The notes below the pieces were generated by a model. The model was not told the DNA's origin, did not search any database, and was given only the letters and a program-made list of their open reading frames with translations. A program made the position numbers and the translations under genes. DNA of 64,000 nt, from assembly GCA_946699065.1 (NCBI GenBank), contig CAMPDV010001521.1:42649-106648 (forward strand), written 5' to 3'. Source of the DNA: Loxodes magnus (Eukaryota > Ciliophora > Karyorelictea > Loxodida > Loxodidae). Within the stretch, counting starts at the first letter, position 1. Every line of letters begins with the position of its first letter. This document shows, one piece after another, positions 26,691 to 37,974 of the stretch.

Positions 26691-27517
26691 TATTTTAATT
26701 CTAAATTTTTAAAACAACGGAAGCCTTCTTATAGATTCTTTCACTCTACTTAGTTGATTAATTATTTTGAAAATGTTTTATTTTTAATAAAAAAGCTTGC
26801 TATTAGATTAAACAGAAAAGTGCTGACTGAAGTTTCTTTAAAGCCTCTACTTAATTTACTTTAATAAATTATGAAATTTAATAAATTAGTTCTATTTCCA
26901 AGTAGATTAAGAACAAATCTATCTTTAATCATTATTAGCATAATTATCCTTTATATAAGCGATGCTATATAATTGGTTATAAGTGTAACTAATTTATAAC
27001 TATTAATTAAATTTAGTTGCTTTTTGTAATTTTTCAGTTCTCTTAAAAATCCCCAAGAAAGAATAATAAATTTAATTTTATTAATTGCAAACAAAGAAAA
27101 ACAGCCTTAGTATAAAATTAACGAAATACTTTTCTCTAATTTGATCCATATTAATCATCTTTAGGATTATTTCCTCAACTATTTTTTATTAAAGAAGTAT
27201 CCTCATAGCTTAATATACAGCCTATACTCTTATATATTAGTAAACTTTTTATTAAAACATTTGGAAAATAGCTGTTTGATTATATGCTTTATTAGTGATA
27301 TAATGTACTATTAGTTTCTTCTAAAATAAATAATTTAGAATAATTATTTAATTTAACTAAGCATATTTATTGTTCCTTAGTATTTTATGATTATTTAGCT
27401 AATTTTAAATTACTAGTTACTTTCTTCACTTTAGTTATTTGCTTAGGCTATTTTAAATAATTTAAACATTTTTATGCTTTCCATACTTTAAATTTTATTT
27501 TAAAATAATCATCAAAA
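26691..27517. other. AT-rich intergenic DNA; last 100 bases duplicated at 45.2 kb
   Basis: No gene was recognised. From about 27420 the sequence matches the flank of the Pro tRNA at 45275. Confidence 0.5.
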
Positions 27518-27578
27518 GGACTGTTTTCGGGTGTTCCTGAGACCTTTAGCACCCTAAGTGAGAATCATACTACTAACC
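27518..27578 (-). pseudogene. Decayed tRNA-Pro
   Basis: The anticodon-arm region, including the complement of the AGG anticodon loop, is recognisable. About 11 bases have been lost from the D-arm and T-arm sides, and the T stem no longer pairs. Flanks on both sides (about 27420-27640) match those of the tRNA at 45275, so this is a decayed segmental duplicate rather than a retroposed copy. Confidence 0.85.
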
Positions 27579-28029
27579 TGTTAATATTTGATTGAGCCAT
27601 AGTATAAATATAACTTCTAATAGTAGAATTAACTATTAAGCTTATAATCCTTGCTTGCTATTTGTTTATAATTCTTCATTCACTTTTTCTTGCTATGTTT
27701 AATAAGCTAATTATTATACAATAAACTGTATAAAATCTGAACATTCTGTTTAAATATTTAACTTGAAGAAATATAAGTTAATTATTAATTATCAGGCATT
27801 TTATCTTAATACTCAAAAAAGCAAATAGTAACATGAATATCTTTAACTTTTTAGCTTTTAATTATAATTAATATGTAAAAGGATCTTTATAGCTTTATAA
27901 ATGCATAGAGTAAGTTAATTTAACTACTTCTAGTATAAGATTAATGCTTATAGTAAGCTTAAAAGCTTTAGCTATATATAATTCTAAAATATCTATTTAT
28001 TTAACTTTTCTAATATATTACTATACTTT
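27579..28029. other. AT-rich intergenic DNA
   Basis: The first 60 bases belong to the tRNA duplication. The remainder is unrecognised. Confidence 0.45.
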
Positions 28030-28370
28030 AATTAAACCTCCGAAACAATTCAAGCCATGATCGAAGGGTGCAGAAAGGATAGCTTCATCAGAGGTTAGGG
28101 AAGTTAAGTACCCATAGTCGATTATGTCTTCCTCTGCTTTATCTGATCCTCGAAGCTGAAACGGAATGACCTTTGGTTTTGACGAATATTTTTCTTGGAT
28201 TCTAACTTGAGGTGTTAAAAGAATTACTCCCTTGATATTCCTAGAAATGCAACCTGCCATGAAACCATTTTTTTTAAAGATGTATTTATTTATCAGTATT
28301 GATGATTTAAACTAGTGGCTAACCTAAAAATGGTGAAGCCACTTTAATCAATTTATTATTATTTATTTTT
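28030..28370 (+). mobile_element. SINE-like element related to group A, with a different 3' hairpin
   Basis: Has a single core module, TCATCAGAGGTTAGGGAAG then TTAAGTACCCAT, and the group A sequence ATGAAACCATTTTTTTTAAA. The usual terminal hairpin is replaced by AGTGGCT...AGCCACT at about 28313-28343, and the TTTA-rich tail is kept. The unrelated middle suggests a mosaic or an old lineage. Confidence 0.6.
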
Positions 28371-28920
28371 ATATAATATAGATTTTATTAAGCATCATAA
28401 AGAATTTTGGATCTTTTAAGCTATAAATGATAACTAAATATAAAGCTACTAGGAAAGTATGAAAATAGCAGATTGAACAAACTTAGGGAAGATTTTCTTA
28501 AGTATAGGGTTAAAGAGAATATACAATATGATATATAAATAATAAAGATTAGCATCATAATAGAATAAGCCTAATATCAATTATATATTTAAAAAGAGGA
28601 AAGTAATTATAACTTTACTTTAACTTTTTCATGGTTATTAATACGTAATCTTACAATTATTTAATAAGTATAAAACTAGAAAGTATTGTACAAATCATTA
28701 TAAATAAAAAAGGTTAAACATATTATACTGATTAAGAGTTTATTGTCTTTTAAATTGAGTTAATAAGAACAGGGATAAGCAAACAATATTTGATAGATTT
28801 AATCATTTTTCTTCTAGAAGAAGCATTTATGTTTACTTCAACATAAAAATTGAAAATTATTAAATCATTAAGATCTAATTAAAGTTAGAAAGTCTAATAA
28901 AAGAAATTAATATAAATAAA
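28371..28920. other. AT-rich intergenic DNA
   Basis: No feature was recognised. Confidence 0.45.
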
Positions 28921-29085
28921 ATGGAAAATTACTTGTAAAAAATCTCATCTCAAAAGATTCATCTTAGTCAAGTTACTATTAATAAACAGTACTTTAAGAA
29001 CTCCAAGTCATGCAATTAGAAAATTTTAAATTCTTAAGAACTGTAAAAGAAATCGAAAGGAAAATTGAACACATGATGATTAATT
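28921..29085 (+). pseudogene. Fragment of an ORF1 N terminus, duplicated at 29701
   Basis: Begins MENYLQK, similar to MEKNLGI of the 32.8-kb copy. The nucleotide sequence is clearly related to 29701-29860, with scattered substitutions. The two copies bracket the GC-rich island and the family E repeat. Confidence 0.5.
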
Positions 29086-29161
29086 CTTCATAAATCTTAA
29101 TTAATATATTAAAATGGATTTAGAAGTTTTTAACTATTATTATATATATTCATTTTTTAAA

Positions 29162-29345
29162 TGGATTCTGGTTTCTAGTCAACCGAGTAGGTAATCTGGT
29201 ACAGTCATGTCTGCACTGCAAGTACTCTTGCAATAGATGCCACCACAAGCAAGTAAGAACGGGTCCATTGTGTGATAAGCTTTACTTGTTTAAGTTTCTC
29301 TCTATCGGTACATGAGGTCGACTGGAACCGAAATCCAGATCTCAG
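29162..29345. ncRNA. GC-rich island with paired ends (possible structured RNA or SINE)
   Basis: About 180 bases with much higher GC than the surroundings. The ends pair: TCTAGTCAACC near 29175 with GGTCGACTGGA near 29319, extended outwards by GGATT-C-GGT with ACCGAAATCC. That gives some 19 pairs, including G-U pairs. No known RNA family was recognised, and no A/B box pair is clear. Adjacent inserts suggest it could also be a retroposed element. Confidence 0.35.
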
Positions 29346-29419
29346 AGTTATCCTGATTTTTATATGTCGTTATTCTGATCAGGAATTTAGAAAACAACAA
29401 GGATATGACTGAGATTACT

Positions 29420-29690
29420 AATAACTATTATTTAGAAGAATTTAACCTAATTGAATCATTTGACACATATAGTGGAATACTCTCTAATTTCATCCTTTGG
29501 AAGAATTACAAGATATTAAAGAGTGAAAACAATCAATTTTGATTATAAAAACGGAGAGAAGAAGATAAGAATCAAAGAGACCAGATGATGCTAGAAACAT
29601 TTCTAGCCTATTATAATAATTAAATTTGGTTTTTTTTTTCTTGGTGAACGAAACAATGGTGGTACCACACTAATTTAATTAATTAATTTA
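29420..29690 (+). repeat. Dispersed repeat family E, third locus
   Basis: Similar to 19573-19866 from AACTATTATTTA to the TTAAT tail, with many substitutions. The 3' segment AATGGTGGTACCAC is conserved, but the outer stem is weakened by mismatches. Confidence 0.7.
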
Positions 29691-29699
29691 TATAAATAA

Positions 29700-30290
29700 A
29701 AAAATAGAACATTTCTTGAAAAAGTCTCTTCTAAAAGGATTAATTTCAGCCAAACTATGATCAGTAAAAGATACTTTAAGACCTCAAAATTATGCAATAA
29801 AAAAATTTTAAACTTTTAAGATAAGTATAAAAGCTCGAAAGGAAAATTGAATACCTAAATGCGCAAAAAACTGAAAATAAGTAGACAGCAAATATCAGAA
29901 TCGACCAGTTAGAAACAAAATTCAACCAATTTGCAGAGCTGAAGGAAATCATATTCCTTTGAAATATATCGATGAAAGATCAGATGGATTTGGAATAACA
30001 ACCTTAGATAAATTATATTTCCTATCGGAAAATAATGAGATACTGATATTGCAAGAGGTTAGGACATAAAGTGTGAAATTGTTTCCAATTTTAACTAAAA
30101 GAAAAGAGAATCATAGAAAATTAATGGGAAAATATATTCAGACTATTTTGCAATTAAGAAGAACAATTTTACAGAAAAAAATACTAAAATTAAGCAAAGA
30201 AGCTCCAATATTTAATATGCAGCTAATTAATTCAATAAGAAATGAATGGGACTCGAGCTTTCGGAAACTATTAGGAAGAGTAAACTAAAA
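29700..30290 (+). pseudogene. ORF1/Gag-like remnant
   Basis: One frame reads K-L-E-R-K-I-E-Y then NIRIDQLETKFNQF, which matches NIRIDEFDRQLEQL of the arm copy. Next comes a knuckle-like YCKRLGHKVWNC whose first Cys is Tyr, and then LFCNQEEQFYRKK, the second family motif. The N-terminal part lies in another frame, so the gene is broken. It is probably the continuation of the 28921 fragment, with other elements inserted between. Confidence 0.6.
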
Positions 30291-31896
30291 ATCATCAGGT
30301 TTTATGATAGACATGATCCAAGCAAATTTGAAGTTAATACTTTTATTCAACAATAAACTTTTAATTCGCGATGAACCAAATATAGATGAAATCAAGTTAA
30401 TTAATTATTAATATTATTATATAATTTTGTTAGTTTCAATTATTTATAATTAAAAATTTAATTAAATTCATTAAAATGTGTAATTATTAATAAAAAATTT
30501 AAAGTTACTAAAACTTAAGATCTTTAAATACAAAATTTTATATTTATATGGGATATTAAAGTTTGATTATAATTGAGATATTTAGCAATTTTTCCACTGA
30601 CTACTTGAATATTTGGAGATTTAAAATAGATCTAATGCTTTTGAAATCTAAAATTTGATCCTTTTTCTTGTGTATTATCTTGAAAGTCCTATTCTCTCTA
30701 TAAGCTGCTTTAGATTTTCATCTATTTATTTTTCTGCTTCATTGCAGTAAAATTTTTATTTTTTCTTTTTATTTTCATTAGATATCATCTTTTCTGTAGC
30801 TGCTGTCTCTTTCTGATTTTTTTCAGTAGTTTAACTTAAATTTTAATAATTTTTGACAATATTGTAAATCTGTTCTTTAATATTGAAAAATGCCTCTTTT
30901 TTTTTTGATATTGTCTTTTAACCAGCAGATTTTTCTTTCTGCATAATATCCTCTTTTAGATCTTGAAATCTTACTGATATTATAGCTGTTTTTGATTTTA
31001 ATTTTTCTCTATTTAGTCATATTCTATTTTAAATTTTTTATTATATTTATGATATTAGCTGTATTGGCTATGTTACATATTTCAAAAGGTATTTAAATGA
31101 CATTGCTATATAATCTATAATCTTTTTCTTCTTGCTTGTTGAAATTTTCAATATTATCTTTTTTTAAATATTTTGATCTCTTCCTAAAGTTTTATTACCA
31201 TTTAACTAATTATAAGAAACTTTCTTTCATCTTATTTGTTAATTTTGATACTTCTCGCTGTGCAGGGAACTCTTTAAAATTAGAGATAAGCTTAAGCATT
31301 TAAGATAATTGTAAGACTTATAAAATAATGAAAATTAATTAAATAATAAAATATAACTACTTTAAATTAATTACTTACTAAGAAATTAATTATTCTCTTT
31401 TTAAATTTAGGTTTTTCATAATTTATCGTTTTATTAGTCAATAGTCACTTATAATAACTAAGCTTTATTGATAGTATCCATTTAATTAGATATTAAGTTT
31501 ATTTAAAACTATAATCCTTTTAATATTTCATACTTCTATTTTTAATATTTAGGATTTAATATTTAGATTATAAAATCTAATTTTTAAGTAAGATTTAATA
31601 ATTTACTAAGACTTGCTATAAATTAGACTTCAGTCATTTTACATTAGCAAGAGGCTTCTATAATATTATTTATCTCTATTAGCAAATAATTAATATAATT
31701 TAAATAAAATCTACTTTATTTTTAAAGCTTATTTATCAAAATTAAATTTATTATGCTAAATTCCTTGCTTAAATTATTTTTTGTTAAAGTAGCAATAAAA
31801 TTTAAATAATAAGAAAATAGCTTTACTTTTATAGAAATAATTTACTTGTTTAATAAAGATTTATTTAATTAATTTTAACTATAAGGGTTAGGATCA
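30291..31896. other. AT-rich DNA with a weak minus-strand coding-like stretch (30600-31280)
   Basis: Between about 30600 and 31280 the minus strand gives Lys/Gln-rich frames, one ending FYCNEAEK then a coiled-coil-like segment. No domain is recognised, and frame changes would be needed. It may be another ORF1 remnant. The rest is featureless. Confidence 0.3.
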
Positions 31897-31932
31897 TCTT
31901 TAATTAGAGGAAATCTTTCCTCAAATTAAAGA
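31897..31932. terminator. Strong hairpin 3' of an ORF1 frame
   Basis: Nine pairs (TCTTTAATT/AATTAAAGA), one mismatch, seven more pairs (GAGGAAA/TTTCCTC) and a 2-base loop. It lies 26 bases beyond the stop of the minus-strand ORF1 frame. By position it corresponds to the 3' hairpins of the other family members. A role in 3' processing or reverse-transcriptase recognition is inferred; the terminator type is only the nearest label. Confidence 0.45.
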
Positions 31933-31957
31933 CAATAAAAGTTTTTATATTCAGAAC

Positions 31958-32810
31958 TCAACTGTATATGTCTTCATCTGAATCAATTTCAAACTGAGAT
32001 AATTCTTCTTTCTCTTCAATAAGCTCATAGAATTGCTCTTCCATCTTCTTATAATTTTTCTCCGGCTTCTCTAAACTAATTCTAAGGTCATTGTTGTCCT
32101 TTTAAAGCTATTTATTCTGTTACTATTAATTACCAATATCCTGTTTGATTAGCGTCACACTTGAATCATTTAATATAAACTTCTTTCTGTAAATACCTCC
32201 AAAGTAGTTACAATATAGCCTCCTCGATGTTCCAAATTATTTACGGTGCTGCTCAAGCACTCTTCTTCACTTCGGACATTACCTCCAAAAATGTCCAGCC
32301 TTTTGAAAACAATAGCAACGTTTTATTAAGGGCTTGAATTAAAATTTTTATTCTGTTTACATTTTTTCAATTTCCATCTTTTCTGATTGAAGCTAGTTTT
32401 TTTTTGATTGGTAATCGAATTTCTTCTTTAATTTTCTATTGATTTGCTTCTAGGTTTTTTTCTAATAGTTCAAATTAGGAAGTTAAGGCTTCAATTTAAA
32501 ACTAAATTTTACTTACCAGGTCTTGGTCTTCCTTTTTTCTATCTTAAAAAAGAAGCCGAAGATTCAAGTTTTCCGCCTTCAGGATCTATATTTCGGTATT
32601 CATTTTCTCAATTAATGAATAAAGCTAAATAATGTCTTGCTCGTGGGATTTCTCAAGCTTTTTCAGTTTGTTAGGAAATTCCGTATTTCCCAATCCTTAA
32701 CAGGAGTAAATTTATCTTTTTTGAATTCTTGGTTCTTGTTAGTTAACTGAGACTTAAGATTGATCTTTAAGGTTAGAATTCAAGGTTTAGATTCCAAGGT
32801 TTTTTTCCAT
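31958..32810 (-). pseudogene. ORF1/Gag-like element with one frameshift
   Basis: Start complement 32808-32810 (MEKNLGIQ), stop TGA complement 31958-31960. A coiled-coil segment covers roughly codons 50-130. The knuckle RCYCFQKAGHFWRQC keeps QKAGHFWRQC, like retroviral knuckles, but has Cys one position early (C-x-C instead of C-x2-C). The second motif, RLYCNYFGGIYRKK, follows, then an acidic tail ending DSDEDIYS. The two halves are in different frames; the switch fits one extra base in the run of nine As on the coding strand (32397-32405). Total length 853 supports a single +1 indel. A strong hairpin follows at 31897. Confidence 0.7.
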
Positions 32811-33088
32811 TTTAAAAAAAATATTTTTAAAGATTTATTTATTTACTATATATCTAAATTTATGTGTTTTGACTCAAATAAATTTAATAATAAAAACCCA
32901 AATTATTAATTCTTTCTCACTTAATTATCAATTTTATATCTCAGATTTTAATTAATACAGACCTAAGAAATTTTAATTTAGCTTATATTTTTAATTTTTT
33001 TAATTTAACTATTTTCGTTCATCTATAAATTTGATGTATTTAGAATGAATAAATTTATATTATATTTATTATTTTTAAAGTCAATGAT

Positions 33089-34450
33089 TCATATTATTTC
33101 CTCATCCTCACTTTCTTCATCTTCACTTTCCTCTACTCCATATTTTTTATCTTCTTCTATTATTGCATCTTGGTATTATTAATATTCTGAAACTAAATCA
33201 CTCATATTTTATTCTGCCTATATAAACTCACTTTCATCCATGCCTTCTCCTGCATATCAATGTAAAAAAGCTTTTCTTTTAAACATAGCTTAGAACTGAT
33301 TTCCTATTCTTTTAAATATGTCTTAAATAGCTGTATTGTTTCCTATTAAAGTAACTGAAATATCTTAAAATTTTTATGGAATATCACAAAAGGATCATTT
33401 TAAGTTATTAGGGATTCATTCTATGAAATAAGGATTATTTATACTCTATACATTTTATATTTCATCATCTACTTCTCTTGCTGATATTCTTCCTCTAAAA
33501 ATTGCTGTTGCTGCTAAATAACGACCGCGTCTTGGATCAGACTAGCTCATCATATTTCTAGCATCAAACATTTATTAAATTAATTCTGCGACTGTTAAAT
33601 GCTTTTAAGAATAGTAACTGCCACGTGATGTTAAAGGAACACTACTACTCATAAAAAAATGTAGTCTTGGAAAAGGAACTAAATTATAAGCTAGCTTTCT
33701 TAAATTATTATTCAATTCACCTTGAAATCTTAAACTAGTTGTGATTCCACTCATTGTAGATGCTATTAAATGATTTAAATCCCCGTATGTTGTATTTTTC
33801 AGTTTTAAGGTTCGAAAACATATATCATATAAGGCTTCATTATCTAATATCATCACTTCATCTGAATTTTCTATTAAATAATTTATACTTAGAGTTGCAT
33901 TATAAGGTTCTACTACTGTATCAACTGCCTTTGGAGAAGGTAAAACAGTAAAAGTTTAAATAATTTAATCTGGAAATTCTTCTTTTAATTTAGATATTAG
34001 AAATGTTCCCAATCCTGAACCTGTTCCACCACCAATGGAGTGATCTATTTAAAATCCTTATAAGCAGTCACTATATTCAACTTCTTTTCTTACAGTATCT
34101 AAAATAAAATCTACTATCTCTGCTCCTTCAGTATAATGTCCTCTTGCTCAATTATTACCTGCTCCTGTTTATCCAAAAATAAAATTATCCAGTTTAAATA
34201 ATTATCCAAAGGGACCAGCTCTAACAGAATCCATTGTGCCAGGTTCTAAATCTGTAAGAATAGATCTAGGAATAAAATTTCCTTCCTTAGCTTAATTAAA
34301 ATAAACATTGATTCTTGATAGTTATAAATCAGAATCTCCATTATAAATTCCAATTGGATCTATTCCATGCTCATTTTAAATGTACTCCCAAAACTTAGTA
34401 CCGATGTAATTTTCACACTAACCTATTTAAATCTACACAATTTCTCTCAT
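33089..34450 (-). CDS. Divergent beta-tubulin paralogue, intact
   Basis: A continuous frame of 453 codons before TGA (complement 33089-33091). Trp101, Trp344 and Trp397 equivalents are TGA and Trp21 is TGG. The signature GGGTGSG is kept, as are GQC near residue 10 and LTSRGS. Differences are heavy: GQCGNQIG reads GQCENYIG, PRHGRY reads PRRGRY, and [11 protein letters not shown] reads [11 protein letters not shown]. The tail is acidic ([11 protein letters not shown]) but unlike the arm genes. An intact frame over 1.3 kb in AT-rich DNA argues for selection, now or recently. It is closer in style to the decayed copy at 21648 than to the arm genes. Function in a specialised microtubule is possible but unproven. 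Confidence 0.9.
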
Positions 34451-34895
34451 TCTTCTACAATTATTATTCCCTCATTTTAAATTGATCGAAACTGGTAAAT
34501 GAGAATATTAAATACCTATATTTATCAAGGCTATAAAGAATGATAAATATCAGTATGCTTAATTAACAAGATAGGAATATATCTAAGCATAATTGAAAAT
34601 GTAGTTCAAAAAGAAGATTTAATAAAATATCAAGTTTGAAAATAAAATGAAAGCTTAAGAATTAAGTAAAGGTATCTTATAGATATCTTTTAGCATAGAT
34701 AAAAAAAGAAATAATAGGGATCTAAGGAATAAAACTTGGCTTTTTAGAATAATTATTAGGATTAAGGATTTGTAGAAGAAACTCCTTCTTATACTTATAA
34801 ATATCTTTTTATTTATCTGATTTAAAGCATTTTACTTTAGTTCCTCATTATTAACTAAATAATAATTAAATTATTAATTTAATATTTTTAAAAAC
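34451..34895. other. AT-rich upstream region of the divergent tubulin
   Basis: No feature was recognised beyond the expected promoter position. Confidence 0.4.
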
Positions 34896-35410
34896 CGCCA
34901 TAGTTGTTCGAAGGTGAACAACAAGGTCATCTTCATCGGAGGTTGGGGAAGTTAAGTACCCATAATCGACTTTATGTCTTCCTCTGCTTTGGTTTGGCCT
35001 CGAGACATAAGATTCTTACACCTTCGACACTGGCTTGGCTTGGTTTCGTTTATTTTTAATTCTGGAACGAAAAAGAAATAATATTGCGAGCTTCATCAGA
35101 GGTGGGGAATTTAAGTACCCATAATTGACACATGTCGTCCTCTGCTTTGGTGATGCATTATACACAATCCTGGCATGTCCTTGGACCTCCAACAAGTAGA
35201 TAAGATTACGAGTATTCTTAAATTATATCAGTATTGAACATTTTTATCAGTACTGGATAATTATACCAGTATTGAACAAAGTTTACCAGTATCTGATAAT
35301 TTTATCAGTAAGAAACATTCTTGTCAGTATGAAACATTTTTTTTAAAGAGCTGCGCACCAACGAGAGTGCTACGCGCTCTATAATAAAATTTATTTATTA
35401 TTTATTTATT
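34896..35410 (+). mobile_element. SINE-like element, group A, copy 2
   Basis: Full-length form with both modules: GGGGAAGTTAAGTACCCATA near 34945 and GGGGAATTTAAGTACCCATA near 35104. Then come three to four imperfect TATCAGTA-type repeats and the terminal hairpin at about 35347-35380, ending in a TTTA tail. AATATTTT-like sequence on both sides may be a short target duplication, but it is low-complexity. It is nearly identical to the inverted copy at 37012-37520. Confidence 0.85.
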
Positions 35411-37011
35411 AAATATTTTAATTTCTAGATATTTTGTAATAGTTATACATAGCTTATTAAATTAAACCTAAGGCATAAAGTTACTTTCGTAATAATAGTA
35501 AAAGTATTGCAACATTTCTAATTAATATATTAAACTTATAAAATCTTAATTTTACCTCTTAATCTTAGCTATAAATAGATTTGTTTATTCAGTCATTTAT
35601 ATATTTATCTATCTATCATTTTAAAGTTTACTAAATAATTACAGCTATTATTCTTTTATTTTCTTCAAAGTTATTCCAAATAAGAGTTTTAATTTGTTAA
35701 TGTAATAAAATTCCTAGAGTCATAAGAGAATGCTTTTACTAAATAGCTTTTATTTTATTGCTAAATTAATTTATTACATTTCATTTTCATTTCTACTAAT
35801 TACCTTATTAGTGAGAAACTCTTTTATCAAGAGTGATATAAGAATTTAGAGTGTGAGAGGTTCTAGATTAAATTATTGAGCCAATATTAATGCAATTTAT
35901 AAAAGTTAGTAAATAAAGCTCTTTTTGATTTAATTGAGTGACTAGATTTAATATAACTGAATGTTTTAAATAAAAAGCAATATGAACATGATATTAAAGT
36001 TGAAAATATCTCTCTTATAAGGTTCTAGTTATAATTAAGTTTATTTGATAATTTAAAGTATTTATATAAGAGTAAATAGATTTTATAAGTCTAATTATTA
36101 ATTCTATAAACAATTTATCTTATAAATGAAAGTTCTGCTCATAGCTTAGATATTTTATTTTATCTAAATTTAAATATTCCACTATCCTATAATTTAGTAG
36201 CTAAGAATAAGTGCTAGATTTAAGTTATTCTATTTAAATAATTTCATAAAATGACTCTTTTATAGGAAATATATTTAGTTGGGTTAGTTATTGAATAGCT
36301 TTAAGATAGCTGTATTATAATAATACTCTAATTATTAATTTTTAGCTTAATAAACTTAAGTTTATAAATAGTTAATTTCCTTTTTTTAAAGCTACTTATA
36401 TATTCTCTTTAACACATTAAAGGTTATTTTTATATAATATAATTAATTTGCTTCTATTTACTAGTATGCTATACCTATAAGCATATTAAATTTATTAAAG
36501 CAAGGAATTATAATATTTTATCTTAAGATTAAAAATTTAAATTATTAAAACCATAAATATAAATAGCCATCCTTAAAATTGGCTTAGTTAGATAGTTCAA
36601 ACTAAGAGACTAACTGCAAATACAAAGTCCAAATCTATTTTATAAAATTAAATCAACATTACACCTATATAATATAAAAACCTTCCTTTTTATTATTAAC
36701 TATTAAAGAAAGCTAACTTTAAAAATATTTAATTTTTATTGGTTTAGTGATTCATAATAAATAAAACAATAACTAGAACTTTTCTTTTTTATAAATTAAA
36801 TGAAACTAGTTTCCTAAAAATAAAAAATGAGAATGAATTAAGTGTTGATAGCTATTTTTTAAGCTAAGCTATTTTTAAAAGTTTAAATTAAGATATTATT
36901 TTCTTTTGACCATTTAGTTAAAATTAAATTTAGCAAGAGTTATATAATTTTCTCAACTTCTTAGATAAAAATTAAATTATTTATAATATTTCTTCATTTT
37001 CCTTTAAATTT
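35411..37011. other. AT-rich DNA between two inverted SINE-like elements
   Basis: No gene or tRNA was recognised. Bounded by group A copies 2 and 3 in opposite orientation. Confidence 0.55.
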
Positions 37012-37520
37012 AATAATAAATAAATAAATTTTATTATAGAGCGCGTAGCACTCTCATTGATGCGCACCTCTTTAAAAAAATGTTTCATACTGACAAGAAT
37101 GTTTGTTACTGATAAAATTATTCAGTACTGATAAAAATGTTCAATACTGGTATAATTATCCAGTACTGATAAAAATGTTCAATACTGATATAATTTAAGA
37201 ATACTCGTAATCTTATCTATTTGTTGGAGGTCCAAGGACATGCCAGGATTGTGTATAATGCATCACCAAAGCAGAGGACGACATGTGTCAATTATGGGTA
37301 CTTAAATTCCCCACCTCTGATGAAGCTCGCAATATTATTTCTTTTTCGTTCCAGAATTAAAAATAAACGAAACCAAGCCAAGCCAGTGTCGAAGGTGTAA
37401 GAATCTTATGTCTCGAGGCCAAACCAAAGCAGAGGAAGACATAAAGTCGATTATGGGTACTTAACTTCCCCAACCTCCGATGAAGATGACCTTGTTGTTC
37501 ACCTTCGAACAACTATGGCG
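37012..37520 (-). mobile_element. SINE-like element, group A, copy 3
   Basis: Two-module form on the minus strand. TTAATAATAA occurs at both ends (about 37010 and 37533) and may be the target duplication. It has one more TATCAGTA-type repeat arrangement than copy 4. Terminal hairpin at about 37040-37075. Confidence 0.85.
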
Positions 37521-37642
37521 GTTTTAAAAATATATATTAATAATAACTTAATCAAATGTTTTATATTTAGAAGACTAATTTCACTTAATTTTCTAATGAT
37601 AAATAGATGAATTTGAATAAATCAAATATAATTTTTAAGTTA

Positions 37643-37974
37643 AATAATAAATAAATAAGATTAGATAGCGTGTAGAATCTCAACGGAGCGTAACTCTTTA
37701 ATAAAGATTTTTAAAGCCAAAAAAATTATTTTCTGAAGTCTTCCACAGCAATAGTATCCTTTGTGAGTCTTGGCTTCTATAGGGTGTGATCGGAATGCTT
37801 CCTAAGAGACCTTAGTATCTGGCAGCTTTCATCAATAATGCTACTTGATACCTCTTTAGTCTTTGTCTTCTCTCTTAGCTCCTACCATGATTCATGTTCA
37901 GTTCTTCACCCATGGGTACTCCATGGTACCAGATCTTAAGTCAATGTCAGTTGGAAGATTGCTCCTTCCTATTT
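37643..37974 (-). mobile_element. SINE-like element, group C, copy 2
   Basis: Read on the minus strand it starts AATAGGAAGGAGCAATCTTC, hairpin GGAAG/CTTCC, and ends with a hairpin whose inner stem is CTC/GAG, then a TTTA tail. It is related to 24440-24774 along most of its body. The stems differ in sequence but still pair. Confidence 0.65.

Noticed and set aside
25789..32810. Programmed +1 frameshift joining coiled coil and zinc knuckle in ORF1 elements
   Set aside because: The shift is at different sites in the 25.8-kb and 32.8-kb copies. The 46-kb copy has other breaks and the arm copy has none, so independent decay is simpler.
34896..35000. A genuine 5S rRNA gene
   Set aside because: Only the first half resembles 5S; the 3' half and closing stem are absent.
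37310..37330. CTGATGA motif in group A elements as a hammerhead ribozyme core
   Set aside because: No stem II and no GAAA at the required place follow in any copy; the motif is part of the CATC-AGAG/CTCTG-type module arm.
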